From positions 4,152,501 through 4,216,500 of the forward strand of contig NZ_CP082362.1 of assembly GCF_020740535.1 (NCBI RefSeq): a DNA stretch of 64,000 bases, given 5' to 3'. Positions 1 to 8,813 of the stretch are shown here, piece after piece (position 1 is the first letter of the stretch; the number at the start of each line of letters is the position of its first letter). The notes under the pieces were generated by a model. The model had not been told where the DNA came from and ran no database searches. It saw only the letters and a program-made list of their open reading frames with translations. This DNA is from Streptomyces profundus (GTDB taxonomy: Bacteria > Actinomycetota > Actinomycetes > Streptomycetales > Streptomycetaceae). The position numbers were made by a program, and so were the translations under genes.

Positions 1-1
1 C

Positions 2-1288
2 GACCCGTTGGAGTTGCTCGCCGCACTGACCAACCGCCCGCCGCCCTCGCCCACTCCGCTGCGCACCGCGCTGCGACGGGTGAAGATCTGGACGCCGCTG
101 GTGGTGTTGCTGCTGGTCGTCTTCGTGGTGGCCCAGTCGCTGCGCCCGCTGCCGGATCCGGAGCTGCGTCTGACCGGCGCCCAGGCGCACACCCTCGCGG
201 GTGAGCTGGACTCGGTGCCGTGGCCGGCGACCGGGCAGGCGCGGGTGGACGTGGTCGGCCTCGGCACGCTGGGTTCCTCCGGCGATGAGGAGCCGGTGCC
301 GATCGCCTCGGTCGCGAAGGTGATGACCGCCTATGTGATCCTCCGCGACCACCCGATGGAGGCGGAGGAGGAGCTGGGAGAGATGATCCCGGTCGACCAA
401 CAGGCCGAGGACGACGCGGCGTTGAGCGAGGAAAACGAATCCATCGTGGAGGTGACGGCCGGTACGGAGCTGAGTCAGCGGGAGGCGCTACAGGCCGTCA
501 TGATCGCCTCGGCGAACAACGTGGCCCGTTTGCTCGCCCGTTGGGACGCCGGTTCCGAGGAGGCGTTCGTCGCGAAGATGAACGAGGCCGCGGCCGAGTT
601 GGGCATGGAGAACACCACCTACACCGACCCCAGCGGGCTGCGCTCGGAGACGGTCAGCACCGCCGCCGACCAGGTGAGACTCGCGAAGGCGGTGATGGAG
701 GACCCGGTCTTCCGCGAGGTGGCGCGGATGCCCAGCTATGAGGACAGCGAGGGGCGGCTGCACTACAACTGGAACCATCTGGTGTCGGTGAACGGGGTGA
801 TCGGCATCAAGACCGGCACCACCACCTCGGCCGGCGGCAATCTGATGTTCGCCGCCGAGCAGGAGGTCGGTGGGACCACCCAGTTGATCGTGGGCGCGGT
901 GTTGGCTCAACCTCCGCACCCGTCCGACAACTCGATCCTGACCGGGGCCTTGACGGCGAGTGACGAGCTGATCCGGTTCACCCAGGGGCAGTTGACGGAC
1001 GAGCCGCTCTTCGCCGCAGGCGACACGGTCGGTGAGGTCGACGACGGGCTCGGCGGCAGCGTGCCCGTGGTGGTGACGGAGGACGTTCCGGTGGTGGGTT
1101 GGCCCGGCCTTGAGGTCCGGCTGGCCCTGACCGCGGCGGGTGACGGGGTGCCGGGTTCGGCCGAGGCCGGAACGGTGGTGGGCACGCTCTCCGTCGGTGG
1201 GGGAGCTGGCGCCGTCGAGGTGCCGGTCGCGTTGGCCGACGACCTGGCGGAGCCCGGCTTCGGCACGCGGCTCACGCGCATCGGTTGA
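2..1288 (+). CDS. D-alanyl-D-alanine carboxypeptidase (S11 PBP), 5'-truncated
   Basis: The reading frame is open from base 2, so the true start lies to the left of the window; the TTG at 8 is probably internal. The visible part has a proline-rich cytoplasmic stretch, one membrane segment (WTPLVVLLLVVFVVAQ, about bases 89-136) and then an extracytoplasmic serine-peptidase domain. The three penicillin-binding motifs are present: SVAK near base 308, SANN near 508 and KTGT near 810. The family trims the terminal D-Ala from peptidoglycan stem peptides. A C-terminal domain of roughly 100 residues follows the catalytic part. Family assignment is firm; paralogue identity is not, because the N-terminus is missing. 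Confidence 0.88.
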   Translation, partial: DPLELLAALTNRPPPSPTPLRTALRRVKIWTPLVVLLLVVFVVAQSLRPLPDPELRLTGAQAHTLAGELDSVPWPATGQARVDVVGLGTLGSSGDEEPVPIASVAKVMTAYVILRDHPMEAEEELGEMIPVDQQAEDDAALSEENESIVEVTAGTELSQREALQAVMIASANNVARLLARWDAGSEEAFVAKMNEAAAELGMENTTYTDPSGLRSETVSTAADQVRLAKAVMEDPVFREVARMPSYEDSEGRLHYNWNHLVSVNGVIGIKTGTTTSAGGNLMFAAEQEVGGTTQLIVGAVLAQPPHPSDNSILTGALTASDELIRFTQGQLTDEPLFAAGDTVGEVDDGLGGSVPVVVTEDVPVVGWPGLEVRLALTAAGDGVPGSAEAGTVVGTLSVGGGAGAVEVPVALADDLAEPGFGTRLTRIG

Positions 1289-1475
1289 CCCCGCGCGGCG
1301 CGGCCTCCCCCGGCCGCGTCCCGCCCGCGCCCACCGCCCCGAACGGGCAGGTGGGCGCGGTGGGTTGACAGGGTGCGCAACGGCGCGTCCGGTCGGCGGC
1401 TCGGGGCTGCCGACCAGGCGTGCCGCACGCTACAGTCGGAGCCCGTGACGGCTGGCGAAGCGTGAGGGGGCGCCG

Positions 1476-1725
1476 GTGGACTGTCCTTCTTGTGGCTCGG
1501 GCGAGGGCCGCAGGCTCAACAACGGCAACTGGGTGTGCGAAGACTGTGGCGCGGTCACCGCAGGATGAGGCCGCGTGGCGGGATCTGGACCCGGCCACGC
1601 GGGAGAGGCTCGATTTCCTCGACCCCGAGGACTTCACCGTGGGCCCCACCGCCGAGGGCGCCGCGCAGTGGGAACGTTTCACGGCCATCCTCGACAAGGC
1701 GGAGAACTACCGCACGCCCCACTGA
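1476..1725 (+). pseudogene. small zinc-ribbon protein split by a +1 frame change
   Basis: A GTG at 1476 opens a 30-codon frame with two CxxC pairs (DCPSCGSG and WVCEDCG), typical of a zinc ribbon, and stops at TGA 1566-1568. From about 1561 the frame one base later carries typical coding composition (DEAAWRDLDPATRERLDFLD, ending NYRTPH) and stops at 1725. It has no good start of its own; only a GTG at 1546, without a clear ribosome site. The total is 250 nt, that is 83 codons plus one base, so one intact gene of about 82 residues with a +1 shift at 1560-1566 is the simplest reading. Sequencing error, a real pseudogene or two overlapping genes remain possible. A TACAGT box at 1431-1436 could be its promoter. 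Confidence 0.55.
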
Positions 1726-1741
1726 CCCGCCCGGCCGCTCG

Positions 1742-1777
1742 GACACCACGGACACCACGGGCACCACGGGCACCGCG
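1742..1777. repeat. four tandem 9-bp units
   Basis: Four consecutive units read gacaccacg, gacaccacg, ggcaccacg and ggcaccgcg. They fill the short gap between two convergent genes, just after the zinc-ribbon stop and before the dehydratase stop. No stem-loop is obvious. The array looks like a slippage product. Confidence 0.7.
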
Positions 1778-1780
1778 CGC

Positions 1781-3523
1781 TCAGTGTGAGTGACGGGGGA
1801 CCGCGTCGCCGCTGCCGCCGGTGAGGAAGTCGAGGTCGGCGCCCTCGTCGGCCTGGGTCACATGGTCCACATAGAGCTTCGCCCAGCCCCTGCGCGGCGG
1901 TTCGTCCACCGGTTCGGCCCGTGGCTCGCGGGCGCGGGCGGCGAGTTCGTCCGGGGCCACGTCCAGGTCGAGGCGGCGCGCCGCCACGTCGATCTCGATC
2001 CAGTCGCCGGTGCGGACCAGCGCCAGCGGGCCGCCGACCGCCGCCTCCGGGGCGACATGGAGCACACAGCTGCCGTACCCCGTGCCGCTCATCCGGCCGT
2101 CGCTGATCCGCAGCACATCGGTGACGCCGGCCGCCAGCAGCACCTTGGGCACGGGAACGTTGCCCACCTCGGGGAAGCCCGGGTAGCCGCGTGGTCCGGC
2201 GTTTCTGACCACGATCACCGAGTCGGCGGTGACCGGCAGGTCCGGGTCGTCGGCCGCGACCACGTAGTCCTCGACCCGGTCCCAGACCAGCGCCCGCCCC
2301 CGGTGGGTGAGGAGTTCGGGCGAGGCCGCCGACACCTTGAGCACCGCGCCGTCGGGGGCGAGGCTGCCCCTGAGCACGACGGTGCCCTCGCCCGCCGGCC
2401 GGAACGGCGCCGCTCCGGGGTGGATCACCTCGGTGTTCCAGCAGCGCGCGCCGGCCGTCTCGGTGCCGGTGTCCCGCCCGCTGACGGTGATCGTCTCGCG
2501 GTGCAGCAGCCCCAAGCCGTCGAGTTCGCGCAGCACCACGGGCAGCCCGCCGGCGTAGTAGAAGTCCTCCATCAGGAAGCGCCCGGACGGCATCAGATCG
2601 ACCAGCACCGGTACCTCGGTGGTCAGCGCGTCGAAGTCGTCGAGCGTCAGCGGCACGCCCACCCGGCCGGCCAGGGCCAGCAGATGGACCACGGCGTTGG
2701 TCGAGCCGCCGAGCGCCGCGTTGGCGCGGATGGCGTTCTCGAACGCGTCCCTGGTGAGCACGGCCGAGGGGCGCAGATCCTCCTCGACCAGGGCGACCGC
2801 GCGCCGTCCCGCCTCCTGGGCGAGGGCGTAGCGGCGGGCGTCCACGGCCGGGATGGCGGCCGAGCCCGACAGCTGCATGCCCAGCGCCTCGGCGAGGCAG
2901 GCCATGGTGGACGCGGTCCCCATCGTCATGCAGTGGCCCCGGCTGCGGGACATGCACCCCTCGGCCTCGGTGAGGGCGGCCGGGTCGAGACGGCCGGCCC
3001 GCACCTCCTCGCTGAGCTGCCAGACGGCGGTGCCCGAACCGATGTCCCGGCCCTGGAACTTGCCGTTGAGCATGGGCCCGCCGGTGACCATCAGCGCCGG
3101 CAAATCGACGCTGGCGGCGCCCATCAGCATCGCCGGCGTCGTCTTGTCGCAGCCGGAGAGCAGCACCACGCCGTCCAGCGGGTTGGCCCGGACGGTCTCC
3201 TCGACCTCCATCGCCATCAGGTTGCGGAAGAGCATGGTGGTCGGCCGCATCAGCGTCTCGCCGAGCGACATCACGGGGAACTCCAGCGGCAGGCCGCCGG
3301 CCTCCCAGACGCCGCGTTTCACGGACTCGGCGACCTCGCGCAGATGGGAGTTGCAGGGCGTCAGCTCGGACCAGCTGCTGGCGATGCCGATGACGGGGCG
3401 GCCGTCGAAGACCTCGGGCCCGAAGCCCTGGTTCCGCATCCAGGAGCGGTGGATGAAGCCGTTGCGCCCCTCGGCGCCGAACCACGCGGCGCTGCGCCGC
3501 GCGCCGTTGGGTTGCCCGGTCAT
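1781..3523 (-). CDS. IlvD/Edd family sugar-acid dehydratase (L-arabinonate dehydratase-like)
   Basis: A 580-residue member of the IlvD/Edd family, which dehydrates sugar acids or dihydroxy acids to 2-keto-3-deoxy products using an iron-sulfur cluster and Mg2+. Candidate cluster cysteines are C57 (TPCNSH), C125 (SGCDKTTP) and C198 (RGHCMTMG); the serine of RISDGRMSGT is conserved. From memory the whole protein, including the end (EGADLDFLTG), aligns better with bacterial L-arabinonate/sugar-acid dehydratases than with branched-chain IlvD. Its ATG overlaps the stop of the upstream dehydrogenase by 4 bp, so the two are translationally coupled. The exact substrate cannot be told from sequence. 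Confidence 0.85.
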   Translation of the reverse strand: MTGQPNGARRSAAWFGAEGRNGFIHRSWMRNQGFGPEVFDGRPVIGIASSWSELTPCNSHLREVAESVKRGVWEAGGLPLEFPVMSLGETLMRPTTMLFRNLMAMEVEETVRANPLDGVVLLSGCDKTTPAMLMGAASVDLPALMVTGGPMLNGKFQGRDIGSGTAVWQLSEEVRAGRLDPAALTEAEGCMSRSRGHCMTMGTASTMACLAEALGMQLSGSAAIPAVDARRYALAQEAGRRAVALVEEDLRPSAVLTRDAFENAIRANAALGGSTNAVVHLLALAGRVGVPLTLDDFDALTTEVPVLVDLMPSGRFLMEDFYYAGGLPVVLRELDGLGLLHRETITVSGRDTGTETAGARCWNTEVIHPGAAPFRPAGEGTVVLRGSLAPDGAVLKVSAASPELLTHRGRALVWDRVEDYVVAADDPDLPVTADSVIVVRNAGPRGYPGFPEVGNVPVPKVLLAAGVTDVLRISDGRMSGTGYGSCVLHVAPEAAVGGPLALVRTGDWIEIDVAARRLDLDVAPDELAARAREPRAEPVDEPPRRGWAKLYVDHVTQADEGADLDFLTGGSGDAVPRHSH

Positions 3524-4575
3524 AGGGTGCCTCCCGGTGTGACGAGGATCTTGATGTGCCGGCCGCGTTCGGCCCCTGCGAGGATGTCGAGGCCCTGGGG
3601 GACCGTGTCCGCGAGCCGCACCCGTTTGGTGATCAACGCGGCGGCCTGGTCGGTGTGTCGGGCCAGGAAGTCCAGCGCGGGACGCAGATCGGCCGTGGTC
3701 CGGTGGGACATCGAGCCGACCAGGGTCAGCTCGCGCTTGGCGGCGTCGGCGACGTCGAACGGCACCGGTTCGCCCGGCAGCCCGGCCAGGCCGACGGTGC
3801 CGCCTGGGCGCGTCACCGCGCAGGCCAGGGCGAAGCCGGGCCCGGTGCCCGTGGCGTCCACGGCGAGGTCGGCGACGCCGGTTGGCGGGTCCTGATCGGC
3901 TCGGCGGGTGGGGAGTTCGAGGGCGCGGGGGACGGCGAGCCGCTCGTCGCCGACGTCGACGACGGTCACCTCGTGCCCCTCGGCGCGCAGGATCAGCGCG
4001 CAGGCGAGGCCGATGGAGCCGGCGCCGACGATCGACACCCGCCGTCCCGGCGGCGGTTCGACGCGGCGCACCAGATGCCAGGCGACGGCGAACGGCTCGG
4101 CGAGTGCGGCGAGAGCCGGGTCAAGGCCGGCCGGCGCCCGGACGACCATCTGGACGGGGACGGTGAGGAGTTCGGCCAGCCCGCCGTCCGCCGACATGCC
4201 GATATGCCCGAAGTCCGGGCAGCGGTGGTAGGCCCCCGACCGGCAGATCGCGCAGTCGCCGCACGGGATCAGCGCGTTGAGGGCGACCAGGTCGCCGGCG
4301 CGGAGCCCGCCGTTCACGCCCTCGCCCACGCCGTCGCCCACGTCGGTGATTCGCCCCGACACCTCGTGTCCCAGGATCACCGGGGCGGCATGGCCGGTGA
4401 CGGGGTGTTCGCTGGTGGGAATCTCGATCGGTCCGGCGCGGTACTCCAGCAGATCAGTGCCGCACAGTCCGCACCACTCGACGGCCAGCCGCACCTGCCT
4501 CGGGCCCGGCGGCGGGGCGTCGGGCACCGTCTCGTGGCGGACGTCGTGCCGCCCGTGCCATCGCACCGCGCGCAT
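3520..4575 (-). CDS. zinc-dependent sugar/polyol alcohol dehydrogenase (MDR family)
   Basis: A 351-residue medium-chain dehydrogenase. The catalytic zinc site is visible (CGLCGTDLLEY, then GHEVSG), as are the four structural-zinc cysteines (CGDCAICRSGAYHRC) and an NAD(P)-binding glycine motif (VGAGSIG). The ATG at 4575 is preceded by GGAGG about 10 nt upstream and is preferred to longer frames starting before it. Partnership with the sugar-acid dehydratase suggests oxidation of a sugar or polyol in the same pathway. It forms the first gene of a two-gene minus-strand operon, divergent from the VOC/aldo-keto reductase pair. Confidence 0.85.
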   Translation of the reverse strand: MRAVRWHGRHDVRHETVPDAPPPGPRQVRLAVEWCGLCGTDLLEYRAGPIEIPTSEHPVTGHAAPVILGHEVSGRITDVGDGVGEGVNGGLRAGDLVALNALIPCGDCAICRSGAYHRCPDFGHIGMSADGGLAELLTVPVQMVVRAPAGLDPALAALAEPFAVAWHLVRRVEPPPGRRVSIVGAGSIGLACALILRAEGHEVTVVDVGDERLAVPRALELPTRRADQDPPTGVADLAVDATGTGPGFALACAVTRPGGTVGLAGLPGEPVPFDVADAAKRELTLVGSMSHRTTADLRPALDFLARHTDQAAALITKRVRLADTVPQGLDILAGAERGRHIKILVTPGGTL

Positions 4576-4844
4576 GAGCTGTCTCCCTCCGTCGCCCGAT
4601 GCCGGGCGGCACGCTCCCAAACAGTAGTTACGCATCGCGGATTGGGAAGGGGGCGCGGACGCCCAGGATGGTGTCGCGCGGTGCCGTGCGAGCCGCTACG
4701 GGATGCCGGACGCGGCGGCTCCGGCGGCGCCGACCATCATGGAGGCGGTGGATATCGCGGTGATCGCTGCCGCGAAGCCGCCCCGCTCGGCCCGTGGGCA
4801 TGCCCGCGCGTCGAGGTGCGACTCCCAGAAAGGAAGCACGGCCC

Positions 4845-5624
4845 ATGTCCCAGACATCAGGTATGGCCTATGTGGAGATCGGCGTCAGCGACGCCGAACG
4901 GTCCCTCGACTTCTACCGTGGGCTGCTCGGCCTGCGTCCCGCCGACTCGGCGCCCGAGCCGGCCACCGCCGGGGTGCACTGGCTGTCCGGCGGGGGTGCG
5001 CTGGTCAAGCTGGTGGAGCAGCCGGCGGGCAGCACCCTGGGCGGGTGGATCGGCGGCGATCTCCAGCGCGGCATGCGGCACTTCGGCCTGAAGGTCGGCG
5101 ATGTGTACGCCCAGGCCGAGCGGCTGCGCTCGGCCGGCGTCTCGTTCACGGTCGAGCCGCTGGCCGCCGTCGGCGGCGTCAACCTGGCCTTCTTCACCGA
5201 TCCGGACGGCGCCCTGTTGGAGATCATCGACGGGCATCTCACCTATCACGAGGTGGGCACCCCCGAGCTGGCCGACGAGGAGCGGCGGCTGGCCGAGGAG
5301 CGGGCGCCGGACGCGGATCCGGTGTTCGACCATGTCGCGGTCACCTCGGCCGATCTGGACGGCACGCTCTCCTACTACCGCGACCGGCTGGGGTATCCGG
5401 TGATCGGCCGGCTGGTCCACGACCAGGACCCGCGCGGCTTCGTCATCGACTATCTGCGGGCGGGCGACGCGGTGTTGGAGGTCTTCACCTTCACCGGGGC
5501 GACCACCAGGCCGGCCCCCGAGCCGACGGAGGACCGGCTGGGGCTGCGGGCCATCGGTCTGGCCGCCGAGCTCGACGGGTCCGTGGACCCGCACGGCGTG
5601 GCGCTGCGGCAGGTGGGCCGATGA
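4845..5624 (+). CDS. two-domain VOC (glyoxalase/extradiol dioxygenase-like) protein
   Basis: A 259-residue protein with two vicinal-oxygen-chelate modules, roughly residues 5-125 (MAYVEIGVSDAERSLDFYRG ... DPDGALLEII) and 145-250 (FDHVAVTSADLDGTLSYYRD ... AVLEVFTF). This family covers metal-dependent dioxygenases, isomerases and lyases. The second module has the usual H and E metal-ligand positions; the first lacks an early histidine, as often happens in the non-catalytic half of extradiol enzymes. AGGAAG lies about 9 nt before the ATG. It overlaps the aldo/keto reductase by 4 bp (ATGA). The substrate is not predictable; a sugar-pathway role is inferred only from neighbours. Confidence 0.75.
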   Translation: MSQTSGMAYVEIGVSDAERSLDFYRGLLGLRPADSAPEPATAGVHWLSGGGALVKLVEQPAGSTLGGWIGGDLQRGMRHFGLKVGDVYAQAERLRSAGVSFTVEPLAAVGGVNLAFFTDPDGALLEIIDGHLTYHEVGTPELADEERRLAEERAPDADPVFDHVAVTSADLDGTLSYYRDRLGYPVIGRLVHDQDPRGFVIDYLRAGDAVLEVFTFTGATTRPAPEPTEDRLGLRAIGLAAELDGSVDPHGVALRQVGR

Positions 5625-6577
5625 GCGCCGTCGAGCCGCTGCCCACGCGTCAGTTGGGCCGCACCGGTCTGCGGGTGCCGGAGATCTGCTTCGGCGGCGC
5701 CGTGTTGGCGAGCATGCCGTCCATCTTCGGCTACGACGTGCCGGAGGAGCGCGCGTTGGAGACGGTGCGCGCGGTGCTGCGCGGCCCGGTGGGCTTTCTG
5801 GACACCGCCGCCGGCTACGGCGGGGGCCGCAGCGAGCGGATCATCGGCGCCGCGCTCGCCGAGATCGGCGGCCCGCCGCCGGGCTTCGTACTCGCCACCA
5901 AGGTGGACAGGGACGAGGAGACGGGCGACTACTCGGCGGCCCAGGTGCGCCGTTCGCTGGAGGGCAGCCTGGAGCGGCTGGGCCTGGACCGGCTCCCGCT
6001 GCTCTATCTGCACGATCCCGAACACATCTCCTTCGAGGCCGGGATGGCCGCCGGCGGCCCGGTCGAGGAGCTGACGCGGATCCGGGAGGAGGGGCTCGCC
6101 GAGCACATCGGGGTGGCCGGCGGCCCGGTGGGGCTGCTGGAGCGCTATGTGGCCACCGGTGCCTTCGAGGTGGTCCTCACCCACAACCGGTGGACGCTGA
6201 TCGACCGTTCGGCCGGTCCGCTGCTGGACGCCGCGCGGGAGGCCGGGGTCGGGGTGATCAACGCGGCCCCGTTCGGCGGCGGGATCCTCGCCAAGGGGCC
6301 CGAGGGGCAGCCGCGCTACGCCTACGCGGCGGCCGACCCGGTGGTGCTGGAGCGGGTCGGGGAGATCGTCGCGGCCTGCGACCGCCACGGGGTGCCGCTG
6401 CCGGCCGCCGCCATACGCTTCTCCACCCGCGATCCCCGGATCGCCTCCACCGTCATCGGGGTCACCCGTCCGGAGCGGGTGACCGAAACGCTCGAATTGC
6501 ATCAGTGGTCCATACCGGACGAACTGTGGCCCACTCTCGACGGGCTGGCCGCACCGGCCGATCACTGGCAGAACTGA
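5621..6577 (+). CDS. aldo/keto reductase, D-threo-aldose/L-fucose dehydrogenase-like
   Basis: A 318-residue aldo/keto reductase with the full catalytic tetrad: D61 and Y66 (FLDTAAGYGGGRSE), K94 (LATKVDR) and H131 (YLHDPEH). The wording around these motifs resembles the aldose 1-dehydrogenase subgroup that oxidises L-fucose or related sugars to lactones. Its ATG overlaps the VOC stop. With the divergent dehydratase and alcohol dehydrogenase it would supply an oxidative, non-phosphorylating sugar route (dehydrogenase, dehydratase, second dehydrogenase). A lactonase and the final cleavage enzyme are not seen in the window. Confidence 0.82.
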   Translation: MSAVEPLPTRQLGRTGLRVPEICFGGAVLASMPSIFGYDVPEERALETVRAVLRGPVGFLDTAAGYGGGRSERIIGAALAEIGGPPPGFVLATKVDRDEETGDYSAAQVRRSLEGSLERLGLDRLPLLYLHDPEHISFEAGMAAGGPVEELTRIREEGLAEHIGVAGGPVGLLERYVATGAFEVVLTHNRWTLIDRSAGPLLDAAREAGVGVINAAPFGGGILAKGPEGQPRYAYAAADPVVLERVGEIVAACDRHGVPLPAAAIRFSTRDPRIASTVIGVTRPERVTETLELHQWSIPDELWPTLDGLAAPADHWQN

Positions 6578-6654
6578 ACGGCACAGAACCGCTCAGAAGT
6601 GATTCAGAGCACAGGGAGTGGTTCAGGGCGCCGGAAACGGCGTAGAACAACCCG

Positions 6655-6845
6655 GACCACTCCTGAACGAAACCGAGCACGAAACCGAGCACGGAAGCCA
6701 GCACGAAGCCGAGCACAGCCGCGAACGCGACGCGCACGGCCATCCGAGCAAGACCGAGCAGGACCTGAGCGAGACCTGAGCCAGATGCAAGCCAGACCTG
6801 AGCCAGACCAGAGCCAGACCCGAGCAAGAGCAGAGCAACTCAGAA
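6655..6845. repeat. degenerate purine-rich repeat upstream of the beta-glucosidase
   Basis: The 289-bp gap before the beta-glucosidase gene is dominated by imperfect repeats built on gagcacgaaacc and gagccagacc. Both strands can be read as low-complexity open frames, but neither has gene-like composition or a ribosome site. It is best treated as a non-coding repeat or long leader. Confidence 0.6.
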
Positions 6846-6866
6846 CGATTCGGAACCATCATCGTC

Positions 6867-8303
6867 ATGACCTCTGACCAGCAGTCATCCGCGTCCTCGA
6901 CGTCCTCGACCACCACTTCCGCCACCGTTGCCGCGCCCCGTGACCTCTCCGAGGTGCGGTTCCCCGAGGGTTTCGTCTGGGGCACCGCGACCGCCAGTTA
7001 CCAGGTGGAGGGCGCGGTCGCCGAGGACGGCCGCGGCCCCTCGATCTGGGACACCTTCTCGCACACCCCGGGCAAGGTCCTCGGTGGCGACACGGGCGAT
7101 GTCGCCGACGACCACTACCACCGTTACCCCGAGGACATCTCGCTGATGGCCGACCTCGGGATCAGCCACTACCGCTTCTCCCTGGCCTGGCCACGGATCC
7201 AGCCGGAGGGCCGGGGGCAACTCAACGGCGCCGGCGTGGACTTCTACAGCCGGCTGGTGGACAGCCTGCTGGAACGTGGCGTCCAGCCCTGGGTCACCCT
7301 CTACCACTGGGATCTGCCGCAGGCCCTTGAGGACGCCGGCGGTTGGCCGGAGCGTGACACGGCCGAGCGGTTCGCCGAGTACGCGGCGGCCGTCCAGCAG
7401 CGGCTCGGCGACCGGGTCACCAACTGGACCACGCTCAACGAGCCCTGGTGCTCCGCGTTCCTCGGCTACGCCAACGGCGTGCACGCCCCGGGCCGCACCG
7501 AGGGGCCTGCCGCCGTGCGCGCCGCCCACCATCTGCTGCTCGGCCACGGGCTCGCGGCCCGCGCGCTGCGCGAACAGGGCGCGGAGGAGGTGGGGATCAC
7601 GGTCAACCTCTACCCGGTCGATCCGGCGACGGACAGCGCCGCCGACCGGGACGCGGCCCGCCGGATCGACGGCCTGATGAACCGCGTCTTCCTCGATCCG
7701 CTGCTGCGCGGCGCCTACCCGGACGATCTCGTCAAGGACCTGTCGTCCGTGGTCGGCACCGACCACGTCCACGAAGGCGATCTCGCGGTCATCAGCACCC
7801 CGTTGGACTTCCTCGGGGTCAACTACTACTCCCGGCATGTGGTGCGGGCCGGCACGGCGACGGGCGCGCCGTCCACCTGGGTCGGCTCCGAGGACGTCGA
7901 GTTCGTCAAGCGCGGCCTGCCACAGACGGCGATGGGCTGGGAGATCGACCCCGACGGGCTCCACGAGACCCTGACCAGGGTGTGGCGCGAGTACGACGCG
8001 CCGCCGCTCTATGTCACGGAGAACGGCGCGGCGTTCGACGACGAGGTCACGCCGGACGGGCGGGTGCGTGACGAGCCCAGGCGCTCGTATCTGGAGCGGC
8101 ACTTCGCGGCTGCCCACCGGGCGCTGACGGAGGGGGTCGACCTGCGCGGCTACTTCGTCTGGAGCCTGCTGGACAACTTCGAGTGGGCGCTGGGCTACAG
8201 CAAGCGGTTCGGCCTGGTCCATGTCGACTTCGAGACGCAGCGCCGGATCCTCAAGGACTCGGGGCACTGGTACGCCGAGGTCACCCGGGCCAACGGCCTG
8301 TAG
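6867..8303 (+). CDS. GH1 beta-glucosidase
   Basis: A 478-residue glycoside hydrolase family 1 enzyme that hydrolyses beta-glucosides such as cellobiose with retention of configuration. The GH1 N-terminal signature ([18 protein letters not shown]) is intact. The acid/base glutamate is E192 (TLNEPW) and the nucleophile is E385 (YVTENG). A serine/threonine-rich stretch of about 25 residues precedes the fold, and there is no signal peptide, so a cytoplasmic enzyme is expected. No sugar transporter or LacI repressor is adjacent. The ATG has no strong ribosome site, and the upstream gap is repetitive, so the exact start is slightly uncertain. Confidence 0.92.
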   Translation: MTSDQQSSASSTSSTTTSATVAAPRDLSEVRFPEGFVWGTATASYQVEGAVAEDGRGPSIWDTFSHTPGKVLGGDTGDVADDHYHRYPEDISLMADLGISHYRFSLAWPRIQPEGRGQLNGAGVDFYSRLVDSLLERGVQPWVTLYHWDLPQALEDAGGWPERDTAERFAEYAAAVQQRLGDRVTNWTTLNEPWCSAFLGYANGVHAPGRTEGPAAVRAAHHLLLGHGLAARALREQGAEEVGITVNLYPVDPATDSAADRDAARRIDGLMNRVFLDPLLRGAYPDDLVKDLSSVVGTDHVHEGDLAVISTPLDFLGVNYYSRHVVRAGTATGAPSTWVGSEDVEFVKRGLPQTAMGWEIDPDGLHETLTRVWREYDAPPLYVTENGAAFDDEVTPDGRVRDEPRRSYLERHFAAAHRALTEGVDLRGYFVWSLLDNFEWALGYSKRFGLVHVDFETQRRILKDSGHWYAEVTRANGL

Positions 8304-8306
8304 GCG

Positions 8307-8340
8307 AACGCCTCCCCGGCCCCGTGGCCGGGGAGGCGTT
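8307..8340. terminator. bidirectional hairpin terminator
   Basis: A perfect 15-bp inverted repeat (aacgcctccccggcc / ggccggggaggcgtt, arms 8307-8321 and 8326-8340) with a 4-nt loop sits between two convergent genes. There is no T-run, as is usual in this group. Confidence 0.85.
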
Positions 8341-8744
8341 CAGCGCAGCCGGACCAGTCCGGCCGGGGTGGGGCGCAGCCCCGGGGTGCGGGCGTAGAAG
8401 TCCGCGAGGTGGGGTTCGTAGTCCACATGCAGCCAGTCGCAGCCGGCGGCCCTGGCCCCGTCGACGGCGTGCCGCACCAGCAGTTGGCCCACGCCGTGCG
8501 AGCGCTCCGCCTCGGCCACCACCGTGTCCAGCAGGAACGCGTGCGCCGCGCCGTCCCAGGCGACGTTGACCAGGCCGACCAGCGCCGCGTCCCGCTCCCG
8601 CCTGGCGCAGACCCACCCCAGGCTGTGGGCGTTGAGCCGGCCCCACCAGTCCTCGTCGCCCGGCTCGTGCCCGAACCCCTCCGCGTGCAGGGCCTCGGCC
8701 TCCACGCTGTGAAACGGCGCACGCCAGCCATAGAAGATCGACAT
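8340..8744 (-). CDS. GNAT family N-acetyltransferase
   Basis: A 134-residue single-domain GNAT protein. The acetyl-CoA-binding region is recognisable as EAERSHGVGQLLVRHAVDGA followed by AAGCDWLHVDYEP, and the protein ends FYARTPGLRPTPAGLVRL, the usual final strand. The acceptor is unknown. It is convergent with the beta-glucosidase gene across a terminator hairpin and divergent from a second GNAT gene 60-70 bp away, so a shared promoter region is likely. Longer frames upstream of the ATG at 8744 run through the neighbouring gene and were not used. Confidence 0.8.
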   Translation of the reverse strand: MSIFYGWRAPFHSVEAEALHAEGFGHEPGDEDWWGRLNAHSLGWVCARRERDAALVGLVNVAWDGAAHAFLLDTVVAEAERSHGVGQLLVRHAVDGARAAGCDWLHVDYEPHLADFYARTPGLRPTPAGLVRLR

Positions 8745-8813
8745 GGCCGAGAAGCCTACGCGTGGCCGGAGGCCGCATACCGAGCTGTCTCCACATTTCG
8801 TACGATGACCAGC

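Noticed and set aside
1790..3895. 701-codon open frame antisense to the dehydratase gene
   Set aside because: It is an antisense shadow produced by high GC; the opposite strand encodes a complete, motif-rich dehydratase.
4628..4846. Small open frames on both strands between the alcohol dehydrogenase and VOC genes
   Set aside because: No ribosome site and no gene-like composition; better read as the divergent promoter region.
6599..6877. 92-codon frame in the repeat tract before the beta-glucosidase gene
   Set aside because: Pure low complexity (Arg/Glu/Gln repeats) without ribosome site or domain.
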